This document shows, in pieces, positions 53,484-63,478 of a stretch of DNA of 64,000 nucleotides. The stretch lies in NCBI GenBank assembly GCA_029213065.1, contig JARGPH010000022.1:1-64000 (forward strand), read 5' to 3'. Source of the stretch: Verrucomicrobiales bacterium. Lineage in GTDB: Bacteria > Verrucomicrobiota > Verrucomicrobiia > Verrucomicrobiales > DEV007. A program made the position numbers and the translations under genes. Under the pieces are notes generated by a model. It searched no databases. It had not been told where the DNA came from and worked only from the letters and a program-made list of their open reading frames with translations. How positions within the stretch are numbered: the first letter of the stretch is position 1; the number at the start of each line of letters is the position of its first letter.

Positions 53484-55763
53484 TTGTGTTTCAGAACCGT
53501 GTTTTCCGATTTGATTCGTAACCCAGACAGCTACAAGACTTCCGCGAAGCGTTGGACTCGAATCCTTCCTTCTTTCGTGTGCCTCTGTGCGTTTTTTGCT
53601 TTCCCCCCTCTTGCCAACGCGCAAGACGAGGAAGAATCGACGAATCTCGATATTCAGAGCGACTTCACCGATTACGATAAGGATCTTGGTATCGCAAAAG
53701 CCACTGGTGATGCTGTCGTGAAATACGGCGATGTCACGATCAAAGCGGATCAAATTGAGTTTCACGAATACTCCGGCAAGGTCTTTGCCCGCGACAACGT
53801 TCGTATCTACAAAGATGGTCAGGTAATCGATGCTGAAGAGATCATTTACAACATCCACACAAGTGAGCTCACCACGAGCCAGTTGAAGAGTGCGCTTGAG
53901 CCTATCTTTTACACGTCGGAAGACGTCATGAGACCGGATGAAGAAACCGGTGGCCCGATTATTCTGAGGAATTCGAGTTTTACCACTCACGATTCGGCCC
54001 GGCCGATGTTCCACCTGAAGGCGAAGAAGCTCAAGGTTTATCCGGAGAACAAAATCGTGATGCATGGCGCGAAGCTCTATGCGGGAGATCGCGCTGTCTT
54101 CTATTTCCCCTACTTCGTTCAGCCCCTTGAAGAAGACCTCGGATACTACTTCACTCCCGGGTGGAATTCAGCGTGGGGCGGCTTTCTCCTCAACCAGTAT
54201 GGTATTTCGATCAATGATCGCTACCTAGCCAAGATGCATCTCGATGTGAGAACTGAGCGAGGTATCGCAGGAGGCGTGGAGTTTAAGGACCGCAACTTCA
54301 AGGGCAACGACAACATTGGGAGCCTCTTCCTCTATTACGCTCAGGATAACAATCCTCAGCTTCGCTTCAATGGCACGGTGCGATCGGGCATCGCCGATTC
54401 AGAACGTTACCGCATGAACCTGCAGCAGCGCGTCTATTTTCCGGGCTCCGAGGACCAAACATTCTATCTCGACTTCGACATCAACAAGTTGAGCGACGAG
54501 TATTTCTACGAAGACTTCTTTCAAGCGGACTACCGGATTGATCCGCGACCTGACAACCTCATCAATTTGACCAAAATCTTTGATCAGGGCGAGATCTCAC
54601 TGACAGGGCGCTTTCAGCTGAATGAATTCTTTCAGACCGACACGCGATCACCTGAGCTGGCGATCGACATTATCAGAACCCCGCTGGGGAATTCCGGCTT
54701 TTTCTACGATGGTCTTACCTCATACGGATTGATCGGCGAAGAGTTGAGTGATGAGGATACACTGGCAGGATTGATGAGTCCTTCAGATTTCAATCGATTC
54801 CACACCTATCACGAGGTTCTCTATCCTCATCAGTTTGGAGGTTTTCTCAACGTGGTTCCACGTGCCGGTGTTGGTTACACCAATTATTCAAATTTCGAGA
54901 TGGTGGGATTTGATGATGTCAGTCGCACCACTTCTCATCTCGGCATGGAGATATCGTTCAAGATGTCTAAACGCTCTCCAAACATCGTAAACAGAGCGCT
55001 CGGTCTCGATGGGCTACTGCATGTTGTCAGACCTTACGTAAATTACTCCTACCTCAATACAGATGATCTAACGGGTCGCATGTCTCCGATTGACCGATTT
55101 ACGACATCGACACGCCTCAGACCTATCGACATGCCTCTCTTTACGGCGGTCGATGATCTGAACAATTGGCAAATCGTTCGCTCAGGTCTATCCAATCGAT
55201 GGCTGACGCGACGAAATGGCTCCAGCCATGAATGGCTTTCAATCAACAACTACTTCGACACCTACCTTCAGGACCCTGAGTTCGATCGCGATTTCTCTAA
55301 TTTCTTCACCGAAGTGAGATGGTCACCTCTGCCTTGGCTCTCCGCCTCGACAACAGCTCAGGTCCCTCTATTCAATGATACCTATCGCTTCTCTGAAATC
55401 ACCTCAGGTGTGACTATCATGCCAACCGATTGGTTCCGCTTCTCACTCGGCCACTACCACCTGTCAGACCACCCGACACTGGACGACGCGAGTCTTTACT
55501 CCTTTGATACCTATACCAGGTTGAGCGACAACTGGGGTGCTTCCACCTCCCACCGCTTTGAAGCGGATGATAACACTCTCGAATACCAACAATATATGGT
55601 TCACCGGGATATGGCGGCATTCACAGCCAGTTTCGGAGGAATTATCCGGGATAATAGAATCACCGAGAAGGAGTATGGCGTAATCTTCAGCCTGACTTTG
55701 AAGGCATTTCCCCGTATCACACTGCCCGTCGATTTCCAGCCGGGCGGCCTTGGATCAGAGTAG
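53484..55763 (+). CDS. lptD: LPS-assembly protein LptD-like
   Basis: 759 residues from a TTG at 53484; a GTG at 53499 is an alternative. A signal peptide (PSFVCLCAFFAFPPLANA) precedes an LptA-like OstA jellyroll (DYDKDLGIAKATGDAVVKYGDVTIKADQIEF...ARDNVRIYKDGQ, about 60-115). A long beta-strand-rich part then fits the LptD barrel. I see no cysteines in the mature protein, so the disulfide rearrangement known from E. coli LptD cannot apply. Following lpxA, it points to LPS export. Confidence 0.83.
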   Translation: MCFRTVFSDLIRNPDSYKTSAKRWTRILPSFVCLCAFFAFPPLANAQDEEESTNLDIQSDFTDYDKDLGIAKATGDAVVKYGDVTIKADQIEFHEYSGKVFARDNVRIYKDGQVIDAEEIIYNIHTSELTTSQLKSALEPIFYTSEDVMRPDEETGGPIILRNSSFTTHDSARPMFHLKAKKLKVYPENKIVMHGAKLYAGDRAVFYFPYFVQPLEEDLGYYFTPGWNSAWGGFLLNQYGISINDRYLAKMHLDVRTERGIAGGVEFKDRNFKGNDNIGSLFLYYAQDNNPQLRFNGTVRSGIADSERYRMNLQQRVYFPGSEDQTFYLDFDINKLSDEYFYEDFFQADYRIDPRPDNLINLTKIFDQGEISLTGRFQLNEFFQTDTRSPELAIDIIRTPLGNSGFFYDGLTSYGLIGEELSDEDTLAGLMSPSDFNRFHTYHEVLYPHQFGGFLNVVPRAGVGYTNYSNFEMVGFDDVSRTTSHLGMEISFKMSKRSPNIVNRALGLDGLLHVVRPYVNYSYLNTDDLTGRMSPIDRFTTSTRLRPIDMPLFTAVDDLNNWQIVRSGLSNRWLTRRNGSSHEWLSINNYFDTYLQDPEFDRDFSNFFTEVRWSPLPWLSASTTAQVPLFNDTYRFSEITSGVTIMPTDWFRFSLGHYHLSDHPTLDDASLYSFDTYTRLSDNWGASTSHRFEADDNTLEYQQYMVHRDMAAFTASFGGIIRDNRITEKEYGVIFSLTLKAFPRITLPVDFQPGGLGSE

Positions 55764-56319
55764 TGGTTCTGGCCATCTTCTGGCCATCACTCGGAACAAG
55801 CGAATCATTTTGGCTTTGGCGGAGGCCCATACCGCCCCCACCACCTTTCTCCCCCCCTCCTGCTGAGCAGAGCCCTACGGTGAGGGAACACCTCTCGCAT
55901 CGCAGATCAATGCACTGAGCGCATCTCAGAGGCCGTAAACGCATCCCCCCCCCCTTTGCGCAATCGAGCGCGAGTAAACCAGCACCATCCCTTGGCCACG
56001 GGACGACAGCCTATCTCACGGAAACCGCGAGGACCGGACACGTAAACCGCACGATGCGATCAAAGGCCTTTGAGGTCCCGGCTTCCCCTCCCTCAACCCG
56101 CGCTCACCCCGGAAACACAACAAAACAGGAGAGAAAACTCGTTAATGTCTCCAGCCGAAGACGGGCCGAAGCCCCGCCTGCACGAACCGGCCGCAATCCG
56201 GGAACTACACAAAAAAGGAATCGAAAGCCCGTCTAACCGATTCCACAATAAAAAAGGAGCGTACCAACGGCACGCTCCCTGAAGTTCTTCCGGAATCAAC
56301 CGGTCACAGCTTCCGGCAT
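55764..56319. other. Intergenic region, 556 bp, no gene seen
   Basis: It has C-rich and homopolymer tracts (runs of C near 55850 and 55946-55955) and no ORF with recognisable content. Overlapping + frames at 56054-56282 have odd composition and no support. At its right end a terminator for the 56320 gene is visible. Confidence 0.55.
56250..56278 (-). terminator. Rho-independent terminator after the 56320 gene
   Basis: On the - strand GGAGCGT / ACGCTCC (56278-56272 with 56262-56256) is followed by six Ts (56255-56250). Confidence 0.9.
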
Positions 56320-57312
56320 TTACCGATCGAACTGGGCATCAAACACGATGTTGGATGCAGGGAAATCAACCTGCTTCACGAAGGCCGCTGACTCGCTGCC
56401 ACCGGCGACACGATCCATTCCACCGTCCTCCCATTCAACAGAGAGCGGCCCTGTGTATTCGATGTCATTCAGCGCACGGATAATGCGCTCAAAATCAATC
56501 CGGCCACGCCCCACTGATTTGAAATCCCAAAATCGCTTCCGGTTGTGAAAGTCAACATGCCCACCGAAAACACCCGCCTCGGTAGGATGATCCGACCAGC
56601 TCACATCTTTCATATGCACATGATTGATCTTATCAGCGAACCGATAGATAAACTCCACATAATCCACACCTTGATAACCGAGGTGACTTGGATCGTAGTT
56701 GAACCCGAATGCGGGATGATGATCAATAGCAGCAAGAGCACGCTCCGCAGACGAGATATCGAACGCGATCTCGGTTGGGTGAACTTCGAGCGCATATTTG
56801 ATACCGTTCTCCTGAAACACATCCATGATCGGACCGAAGCGGTCCGCAAAATCCTTGAACCCTGCCTCAATTTGACCAGGAAGGACCGGGGGAAATGAAT
56901 AGAGAAGATGCCAAATCGAAGATCCTGTGAAGCCGTTCACAACACTAACCCCGAACTCTTTGGCGGCTATGGCCGTTTTCTTAAGCTCCTCAGCGGCGCG
57001 TTGCCGCACCCCCTCAGGCTCACCGTCTCCCCAGATGTAGTCGGGAACGATCTGCTGATGACGACCGTCAATCCGGTCACACACCGCCTGTCCAACCAGA
57101 TGTGTCGAGATCGCGTAGCATTTCATGTCATGCTTATCCAGCAAGTCACGCTTGGCGGAGCAATACGCGGCATCAGCTTTATCCACTTCGAAATGATCGC
57201 CCCAGCAGGCAAGTTCCACCCCGTCGTAGCCCATTTCTTTGGCTTTTACGATTACGGATTCACAATCAAGATCAGCCCACTGGCCGGTGAAAAGGGTAAC
57301 AGGTCTTCCCAT
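56320..57312 (-). CDS. Sugar-phosphate isomerase/epimerase
   Basis: 330 residues, cytosolic xylose isomerase-like TIM barrel. Features: [15 protein letters not shown] near the N-terminus, [14 protein letters not shown] (about 174-187), [19 protein letters not shown] (about 200-218), HVHMKDVSW (about 234-242) and a C-terminal [13 protein letters not shown]. The E/D/H/E residues in these motifs fit the metal site. Paralogue of the 28236 gene in fold, but low in obvious similarity. Own terminator; probably monocistronic. Confidence 0.9.
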   Translation of the reverse strand: MGRPVTLFTGQWADLDCESVIVKAKEMGYDGVELACWGDHFEVDKADAAYCSAKRDLLDKHDMKCYAISTHLVGQAVCDRIDGRHQQIVPDYIWGDGEPEGVRQRAAEELKKTAIAAKEFGVSVVNGFTGSSIWHLLYSFPPVLPGQIEAGFKDFADRFGPIMDVFQENGIKYALEVHPTEIAFDISSAERALAAIDHHPAFGFNYDPSHLGYQGVDYVEFIYRFADKINHVHMKDVSWSDHPTEAGVFGGHVDFHNRKRFWDFKSVGRGRIDFERIIRALNDIEYTGPLSVEWEDGGMDRVAGGSESAAFVKQVDFPASNIVFDAQFDR

Positions 57313-57460
57313 AGTAAATATAGTTGTATTTAGAGTTCAATTAAAGAGATGCCGACAATAACCGGCACCCGAGTGCGCAAGCAAGAAAGAATTCCAATTC
57401 CCGTCTGAGTTCTTACGCTCAGCCCGGAATACACCTTGCCAAAGCTTTATGCGCTAACAC

Positions 57461-57489
57461 AAAAATGCCCCGATTATTGGAATCGGGGC
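57461..57489 (-). terminator. Rho-independent terminator after the TpsB gene
   Basis: Perfect 9-bp stem GCCCCGATT/AATCGGGGC (57467-57489) with a five-base loop and a T run on the - strand (57465-57461). Confidence 0.92.
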
Positions 57490-57537
57490 ACTGCGCAGGA
57501 GAGACCGGTAAATCCTCCTGAAGAGAAATCAGGGCCG

Positions 57538-59400
57538 TTAGAATGTAGCCGTCGCACCAATGTGGAAGCGACCGGACTTATCAACGCCGACAAGATTGTC
57601 AGTCATGACAGGATAACCGTAATCAGCACGGAACTTGAACCAGTCGCTGTAGTTCCAGCGGAGACCTACACCAACCGAACCGAGCTGCACGCTTGAAGGC
57701 TGCCCAACGAGAAGATCTTCATTTCCGAGGTTCGCCGCATCAAAGAAACCGAGGAAGCGAAGACTGTCAGTCTCATTCTCCCAGTCAAAGATGCGACCGA
57801 AGGAAAGCTCGGGGGTGTAAAGTTCGACCGTGGTCCAGAACCCGTGGTCGCCACTGGCGACGCGCTGGTCAAATCCTCGAACCGTATCGTAACCACCCGC
57901 TCCGAGCTGCTCGGAAGGCTGGAGGTTTCCGTTAGCGGCCTGACCCTGCATCTTGAATCGCATCGACCAGTCCTCACGAAGGCGGCGCTGGTGCTCGATA
58001 CTGGCGATCGTGTAGAAATACTCCGAATCAGAAAGAGCACGTGACTGTTGGAATCGGGCATCTGAATTCTGTGTATTAAAATCACCCGGCGACCACACTC
58101 CGCGAATATCGAACTGTGTCACACCACGCTTATGCTGGATAGTCTCTTTGTAACCGAGGCTGAACTGGAAGATCTCAACCCGCGTGTTGTTGATAGGAGT
58201 GGTCAAACCAATGAGAGCAGAAGCAAATTCCAGGTTATTCCCGTTAGACTTCCAATCGAAGCCAAAATCCATTTCACGTGAGCGGTTCGCCTTTCCTTCA
58301 AGAGGGATACCGTAGCGCCCACTCAGCTGAATGTTATCGCCGCTCGAGTTAAGAGCACCCACACCTGGAATCGGAATAGCCGCTGACTCAATATCAACAT
58401 ACGAAGCGAGAACGGTTACCCAGTGTCGCCATGGGAGTCCCTGCGTATAAACCAGTGAGTTGGCCCGCACGTGTTCGAAGTCAAAGTCAGAGGTAAACTG
58501 ATAGCTCAGGCTGCGATTAGGCCCGAAAACATCACCAAAGTTAAATCCGGCGATAAAGCGGTCTTCGCCGAGGAAAGGAGTCCCCGAATCCTCGTATCCC
58601 GTATAGAACCAGTTGGCTTTACTCTGATAACTCTTCAAGATCACATCAGTGGTTCCGAACTCGTAACCGGGAGCGTATACCATGTCGACCTTGCGGTAAG
58701 GACTCCGGTTCACCCATGAAAGGTCCCTGAGAATCTCGGAAGCACGAATCACTTCGCCTTTCTGCACCCGCATCTGGCTGCGAATGAATTCCTCGGTATC
58801 GGCATCGACACCTTCAACACGAATTCGTGCCAGCTCTGATTCAATAACAACGAGCTGAACCACACCTGAAGTAATGTCCTGCTCAGGAAGAAGCACATCG
58901 ACCACAGGACGATCACCATCGCGGTAGGCAACCACCACTTCCTTGACCATCTGATCGAGAGAGGAAAGAGAAACAGGGCGACCAATATAACTCTGAAGAA
59001 CCAAACCCACCTGACGGGGAAACTCATCGAAGTCGTGCCAGATACCCTCAACACCGGGCCATCCATCAGGACGAACGTCACCCGGGCGTGGAAGAAGAAC
59101 GACACCCAGCAGTTGGTTCACCAAATATTCGTCGGTATTAGGACCGGTGGAGATCCCTCCTTTGCCTGATTTTTCGAGATTGAAACGACCGAGCTTATCG
59201 ACCTCAATCGGACCTTCGCCACCGCCGGTCTCGAGAACTGTCTGAGTCTCATAAACCTGGTTCTGTGTGGCAGGCGGCAGAACATCCATGAGGATCTCCG
59301 TGCCATATTGATCAGTAACGGTTTGTTGAGCGGTCGCTGAAGACGCCAACAACGATATCGTTACTGCGGTAATTCCGGTAAAAAGGCTATTGATTCTCAT
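57538..59400 (-). CDS. TpsB/FhaC-like two-partner secretion transporter
   Basis: 620 residues. A signal peptide (AVTISLLASSATA) is followed by a ~100-residue leader and POTRA-like segments (RPVSLSSLDQMVKEVVVAYRDGD, then KGEVIRASEILRDLSWVNRSPYR). A 16-strand-type barrel closes with DTVRGFDQRVASGDHGFW (the VRGY-like motif) and terminal Phe GATATF. Likely exports a TpsA-type protein across the outer membrane; no filamentous haemagglutinin-like partner is in the window. It has its own terminator. Confidence 0.85.
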   Translation of the reverse strand: MRINSLFTGITAVTISLLASSATAQQTVTDQYGTEILMDVLPPATQNQVYETQTVLETGGGEGPIEVDKLGRFNLEKSGKGGISTGPNTDEYLVNQLLGVVLLPRPGDVRPDGWPGVEGIWHDFDEFPRQVGLVLQSYIGRPVSLSSLDQMVKEVVVAYRDGDRPVVDVLLPEQDITSGVVQLVVIESELARIRVEGVDADTEEFIRSQMRVQKGEVIRASEILRDLSWVNRSPYRKVDMVYAPGYEFGTTDVILKSYQSKANWFYTGYEDSGTPFLGEDRFIAGFNFGDVFGPNRSLSYQFTSDFDFEHVRANSLVYTQGLPWRHWVTVLASYVDIESAAIPIPGVGALNSSGDNIQLSGRYGIPLEGKANRSREMDFGFDWKSNGNNLEFASALIGLTTPINNTRVEIFQFSLGYKETIQHKRGVTQFDIRGVWSPGDFNTQNSDARFQQSRALSDSEYFYTIASIEHQRRLREDWSMRFKMQGQAANGNLQPSEQLGAGGYDTVRGFDQRVASGDHGFWTTVELYTPELSFGRIFDWENETDSLRFLGFFDAANLGNEDLLVGQPSSVQLGSVGVGLRWNYSDWFKFRADYGYPVMTDNLVGVDKSGRFHIGATATF

Positions 59401-59543
59401 CGTTCGATAAAAGGGGGAGCGAATACGCGCAGTACCCTGAAAGGTATTCGATTAACACACGTTAACTGGCTTGAAAAAGGTTTTTTTAAGAAATTTTCGA
59501 TCTTTTCGACTCAAATGTGATGGTAGAGAGGTATCGCACAAGA

Positions 59544-60359
59544 ATGGAAGACAAAAATACATTTTATTTAACCGACACCCACGCCCACCTGAACTCCTCA
59601 CGGTTCGGTGGAAATGTCTCTGAACTGCTGGAAAGAGCGCACCAAAGCAATGTGGGAAGAATTCTCTCGATCGCCTGTGATATTGAAGACTCAGTGGCCA
59701 ACCTCACCCTCGCAGAACAGTTTGAGGAAGTCATCCCGACTGTAGGCGTCCACCCTCTCTACGTTCACGAGATCGCAAAAGGTCTCTGGCTGGATTCGCT
59801 TCGCGAGATGGCGGGACGTCCCGAAGTGGCCGCTATCGGTGAAATCGGACTCGACTATTTTCATCCCCCGCAGGACGGCTCCACCGATGCGGAATGGCGC
59901 AGGACCCAGCGAGAAGTATTTGAAGCGCAACTTCAACTCGCCCTCGACTTTGACCTGTCCGTCGTAATTCACCAACGCGAGAGTGCCGACGATGTCATGG
60001 AAGTGCTGCGAAACTTCCCCGGAACCCGCGCGGTTTTGCACTGCTTCAACGGAACGCAGGCGCAGGCGGAAAAGGCGCTGGAAGCCGGATTTTATCTCTC
60101 ATTCACCGGTATCCTCACCTTCTCCAGTGCCGGGGACGTCAGAGAAGTCGCTGCAGCGGCCCCACTTGATCGAATCATGGTGGAAACGGACAGCCCCTAT
60201 CTCGCGCCGGTTCCTTTTCGCGGAAAACAATGCGAACCCCACATGGTGGCACACACCGCGAGGCAGCTGGGAGAACTGCATAATCTCGAACTTCCGGAGA
60301 TCACAAAAGTTACCACAGAGAACGCTTTCCGATTCTTCAGAATGGGAACGTTACACTGA
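59544..60359 (+). CDS. tatD: TatD family deoxyribonuclease
   Basis: 271 residues from the ATG at 59544; an ATG at 59520 is an alternative. Metal ligands are visible: DTHAHL (HxH), the Glu of GEIGLDYF (about 99), His in VVIHQRES, His in LHCFNG, and Asp in VETDSPYLAP. A 3'-5' exonuclease of the amidohydrolase fold, cytosolic. Divergent from the TpsB gene. Confidence 0.94.
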   Translation: MEDKNTFYLTDTHAHLNSSRFGGNVSELLERAHQSNVGRILSIACDIEDSVANLTLAEQFEEVIPTVGVHPLYVHEIAKGLWLDSLREMAGRPEVAAIGEIGLDYFHPPQDGSTDAEWRRTQREVFEAQLQLALDFDLSVVIHQRESADDVMEVLRNFPGTRAVLHCFNGTQAQAEKALEAGFYLSFTGILTFSSAGDVREVAAAAPLDRIMVETDSPYLAPVPFRGKQCEPHMVAHTARQLGELHNLELPEITKVTTENAFRFFRMGTLH

Positions 60360-60436
60360 TTCCGACCCGTTGTGCGCCTTCGGTGGACTTGCAAAATTGA
60401 TAATCCTGAGCGACTTAAGAGAGTAATCCGTCCCAA

Positions 60437-60634
60437 ATGCACATGTTTGCAGAAAGAAACAACCTGATCAGGGAGAAGAAATTCTCTCCGAAGTCGACCG
60501 AGTTCTCCCGTAGAAAGTTCCATTCTTCGGCGACGCTCACCGACGATCATACGTTGTTCCTACTGAACCAGCAGAGGGAGAAGCAGTCGAAAGTCACGAA
60601 ACGTTCGTGGTTTTCGAGACTCTTTTCCCGATAG
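60437..60634 (+). CDS. Small basic ORF, doubtful
   Basis: 65 residues, rich in K, R, S and F, ending KRSWFSRLFSR, which looks amphipathic. No family is recognised. It stands alone in the spacer between tatD and ligA with no clear ribosome site (GAGAG about 20 nt upstream). It could be a real small protein or chance. Confidence 0.3.
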   Translation: MHMFAERNNLIREKKFSPKSTEFSRRKFHSSATLTDDHTLFLLNQQREKQSKVTKRSWFSRLFSR

Positions 60635-60692
60635 CTTTAAGTTGACGTAAGTGAGCATCGATCCGGTCACCCTGCGGGCACCGGAGGGCCTC

Positions 60693-62810
60693 CTACGTCT
60701 CTGAGAAGGCCATCAGCTCCTCTTCGGAAATGATGCGCACCCCGAGTGATTCGGCTTTGTCGCGCTTTGAGCCACCGCCCTCACCGGAAAGCAGAAAGTC
60801 GGTATTCTTACTCACTGAACCAGTCACTTTTCCGCCCAGCATCGCGATACGCTCTTTGATCTCGTTTCGCGGGGCAGACAGCGTCCCCGTAATCACTATC
60901 GTCTTGCCCGCAAGCGGGTTGCTGTCACTCCCTTCTCCGCCCGCTGTCGCGACAGGCAGATAATTCGCCGACTCGGGATCGATTCCCAATGCTTTCATCC
61001 TCGATCGCAATTCAACGCCTTCGTCACTCGCCAGATAATCCTTCATCGCCCCGGCGACAGTGGGGCCGACTTCCCCCGCAATCTGAAATTCGCTCAGCAG
61101 CTCGTTGTCCTCCTTGCGCTGCCCCGTTTTCATCTCGCTGAGAACCGGCAAAATCTCAGACTCGGCGAGTTCGTCAAAATTCCGGTGAAGCCGGGCCAGT
61201 TCCCGCGCCGCGGACTCCCCCACTTGCGGAATTCCGAGAGCGTAAACCCAGCGGTGCAAAGGAGCGGTTCGGGCGCGCTCCGCGGTCGTCACCAGCTTGG
61301 TCCCGTTCTTGGCCCCATACATGCGGGGAGCCTCATCCGTCCCCAGATTTAATTCGGCAAGATCCTCCACTTTCAGCTCGAACAAATCGAGCGGCGAGCT
61401 CACGAGGCCGCGTTCGACCAGTTTCTCCGCGACGATGGTTCCCACACCATCGATGTCGAGCGCCTTGCGACTGACAAACTGCTTAAGCCGGTTCGCCATC
61501 TTAGCAGGACAGCTGAAATTCACACATTTCCACGCGACGAAGCCCTCCTCCTTTTCAATGGGACTCCCACAACTCGGGCAGACACCGCTCACGAACTGGA
61601 AAAGATCAAATTTCTCCGCACCGGCGGGACGCTTCTCCGGAATCACCTTCACCACCGCCGGAATAATCTCGCCGGCTTTTTCAATGAGAACGGTGTCACC
61701 AATACGAACGTCCTTCCGGTCAATCTCATCCTGATTGTGCAAAGTGGCGCGACTCACCGTGGTTCCTGAAACGAGGACGGGATCGAGTTCCGCGACCGGA
61801 GTAAGCTTCCCCGTTCGCCCCACCTGCACGGTCACAGCGCGCAGCACCGTCTCCTTCTGCTCCGGCGGGTATTTAAAAGCAGCGGCCCAACGGGGTGCTC
61901 GCGAGGTAAAGCCCAGTCCGTCGCGGTCCGCGAAATTGACCACCTTCACGACGGCGCCATCCGTCCCGTAGGGAAGCGAGTGACGCTTCACATCGAGCTC
62001 ATTCACCGCATCCATGATCTCTTCAAAAGTCGATGCGTGCCAGATCGGATTGTTCCCCGGAATCTTAAACGTTTCGAGAAGAGCAAAAAACTCATCCGCA
62101 GACTCCAGCGCCAGTCCGTCGATTCGCCCGAAGCCGTGCGCAATAAACTCAAGAGGGCGTTTCGCGACCTCGCGCGAGTCGAGCAACTTCAGAGCCCCCG
62201 CTGTGGCATTTCGCGGGTTTTTAAAAACCGGCAAACCGGCCTCATCACGAGCCGTATTCATCGCCGCGAACTTCTCATTCGGCATGAAAATCTCTCCTCG
62301 AACCTCGAGCCAGTCCGGTGCATCACCTTCCAACACGAGCGGGACATTGCGGATCGTCCTGACATTTTCCGTGATGACATCGCCCCGGGCACCGTCCCCG
62401 CGCGTGATCGCGAAATCGAGTTGCCCCTTTATATAATGTAAAGCCACCGCGACGCCGTCGATCTTCGGCTCAATCGTCACCGGAATCGTCGAGTTGCCGA
62501 GACCTTTAACAAGCCGGTTAAAAAAATCGCTCAACTCCCCCTCTGAGAAAACGTCGTCGATACTCAACATCGGGACATCGTGAGCCCGTTGCTCGAAACC
62601 GTCGATCGGCTCGCCCCCGACACGACGGGTCGGTGAATTCGTTGAGGCAAAGTCAGGGTAGCGGGCCTCGAGCAGTTCGAGGTCGCGAAACAACTCGTCG
62701 TATTCCCGATCGGTGATCAGTGGCTCGGCATCCACGTAGTAGAGCCGGTTATGCTTTTCCAGCTCCGCTGAAAGCCGTTCGATTTCAGCGCGCGCCTCTG
62801 CGTCGTTCAT
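60693..62810 (-). CDS. ligA: NAD-dependent DNA ligase LigA
   Basis: 705 residues, full length. Adenylation motif EPKIDGVA with Lys116, NAD-binding Ia domain at the N-terminus (EIERLSAELEKHNRLYY), a four-Cys zinc finger (CPSCG...CVNFSCP, about 417-440), helix-hairpin-helix repeats, and a C-terminal BRCT domain (GKTIVITGTLSAPRNE...). Essential for replication and repair. It lies 34 bp after the toxin-antitoxin module. Confidence 0.97.
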   Translation of the reverse strand: MNDAEARAEIERLSAELEKHNRLYYVDAEPLITDREYDELFRDLELLEARYPDFASTNSPTRRVGGEPIDGFEQRAHDVPMLSIDDVFSEGELSDFFNRLVKGLGNSTIPVTIEPKIDGVAVALHYIKGQLDFAITRGDGARGDVITENVRTIRNVPLVLEGDAPDWLEVRGEIFMPNEKFAAMNTARDEAGLPVFKNPRNATAGALKLLDSREVAKRPLEFIAHGFGRIDGLALESADEFFALLETFKIPGNNPIWHASTFEEIMDAVNELDVKRHSLPYGTDGAVVKVVNFADRDGLGFTSRAPRWAAAFKYPPEQKETVLRAVTVQVGRTGKLTPVAELDPVLVSGTTVSRATLHNQDEIDRKDVRIGDTVLIEKAGEIIPAVVKVIPEKRPAGAEKFDLFQFVSGVCPSCGSPIEKEEGFVAWKCVNFSCPAKMANRLKQFVSRKALDIDGVGTIVAEKLVERGLVSSPLDLFELKVEDLAELNLGTDEAPRMYGAKNGTKLVTTAERARTAPLHRWVYALGIPQVGESAARELARLHRNFDELAESEILPVLSEMKTGQRKEDNELLSEFQIAGEVGPTVAGAMKDYLASDEGVELRSRMKALGIDPESANYLPVATAGGEGSDSNPLAGKTIVITGTLSAPRNEIKERIAMLGGKVTGSVSKNTDFLLSGEGGGSKRDKAESLGVRIISEEELMAFSET

Positions 62811-62844
62811 ACCAACAAGATGAAATAGACCCGACCAATCCCGA

Positions 62845-63123
62845 TCAGTCGTTCTGCTTCCGCACTTCCTCCTCGAGCCGCTCGCTGAGCCACTGCTTAA
62901 TCATGCTCTGATAATTCAAATAGCGATGACGTGCGAGACGCTTGATTCGACTCAACATTTGCGGATCAAAACGAAGCGTAATCGTCGTCGACTCCCGCAC
63001 CGTCTGGCGCTGCACTGAGGCATTCATGAGACGCGGATCCAGAGTGTGAACCATCCAGAACTCAGCTTCCTCCAAATCAGTGTCAAACTCAGGAATGTCT
63101 TCCCACTTTTCGATCGTTTTCAA
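62845..63123 (-). CDS. BrnA-like ribbon-helix-helix antitoxin
   Basis: 92 residues. The C-terminal RHH core TTITLRFDPQMLSRIKRLARHRYLNYQSMIKQWLSERL (about 46-83) matches CopG/BrnA-type antitoxins; the acidic N-terminus (LEEAEFWMVHTLDP) also fits. The start is a TTG (63123), as an in-frame stop lies just upstream without an ATG between. The dispersed repeat at 63128-63163 adjoins this start. It should bind the toxin and repress its operon. Confidence 0.82.
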   Translation of the reverse strand: MKTIEKWEDIPEFDTDLEEAEFWMVHTLDPRLMNASVQRQTVRESTTITLRFDPQMLSRIKRLARHRYLNYQSMIKQWLSERLEEEVRKQND

Positions 63124-63127
63124 ATTG

Positions 63128-63163
63128 CAACAGGGTTGGGTGGTTGATCAAACAGGGTTGGGT
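63128..63163. repeat. Dispersed repeat, copy 3, between toxin and antitoxin genes
   Basis: Two direct copies of AACAGGGTTGGGT (63129-63141 and 63151-63163), period 22 bp. They lie 5 bp upstream of the TTG start of the antitoxin, in the space where its ribosome-binding region should be. Confidence 0.6.
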
Positions 63164-63199
63164 CTTCGATGGAAATGAAAAAGGCAATGCCCGGAAGGG

Positions 63200-63478
63200 T
63201 CAGACCCACTCAGCGTTCTTTCTTTCGTAAAAACTGAGTTCGTCATCATTCATATCACGACAGAGAATCACGCGATACTGCTTACCGTCCGTCCAGAAAG
63301 CAGAAAAAAGAGGTCGGTTGTTAATCGTTTTTCCCAATGCAAAATAGCGGGCATCGGCCCCGCTGTTGTCATTCTCGGGAAAAAGACGAATCGAAAAAGG
63401 ATCCTCAAAAACTTCCTCCACCTCTTTCGGTGTAACCTTCTTGAGGTCGAAATGACAGTCTATCCAATCGAATTCCAT
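63200..63478 (-). CDS. BrnT-like ribonuclease toxin
   Basis: 92 residues. The pattern EFDWIDCHFDLKKVTPKEVEEVFEDPFSI, then ARYFALGKTINNRPLFSAFWTDGKQYRVILCRDMNDDELSFYE, follows BrnT (a RelE-like mRNA interferase) in order of elements: acidic N-terminus, R-Y-x-ALG strand, GKQYRVI strand, final E..xY.RK. First of the pair; the antitoxin follows after 76 bp, longer than the usual overlap or short gap. Confidence 0.75.
   Translation of the reverse strand: MEFDWIDCHFDLKKVTPKEVEEVFEDPFSIRLFPENDNSGADARYFALGKTINNRPLFSAFWTDGKQYRVILCRDMNDDELSFYERKNAEWV

Noticed and set aside
56054-56282. Overlapping short + frames in the 556 bp spacer
   Set aside because: The frames overlap each other and run into the terminator; composition is not protein-like.
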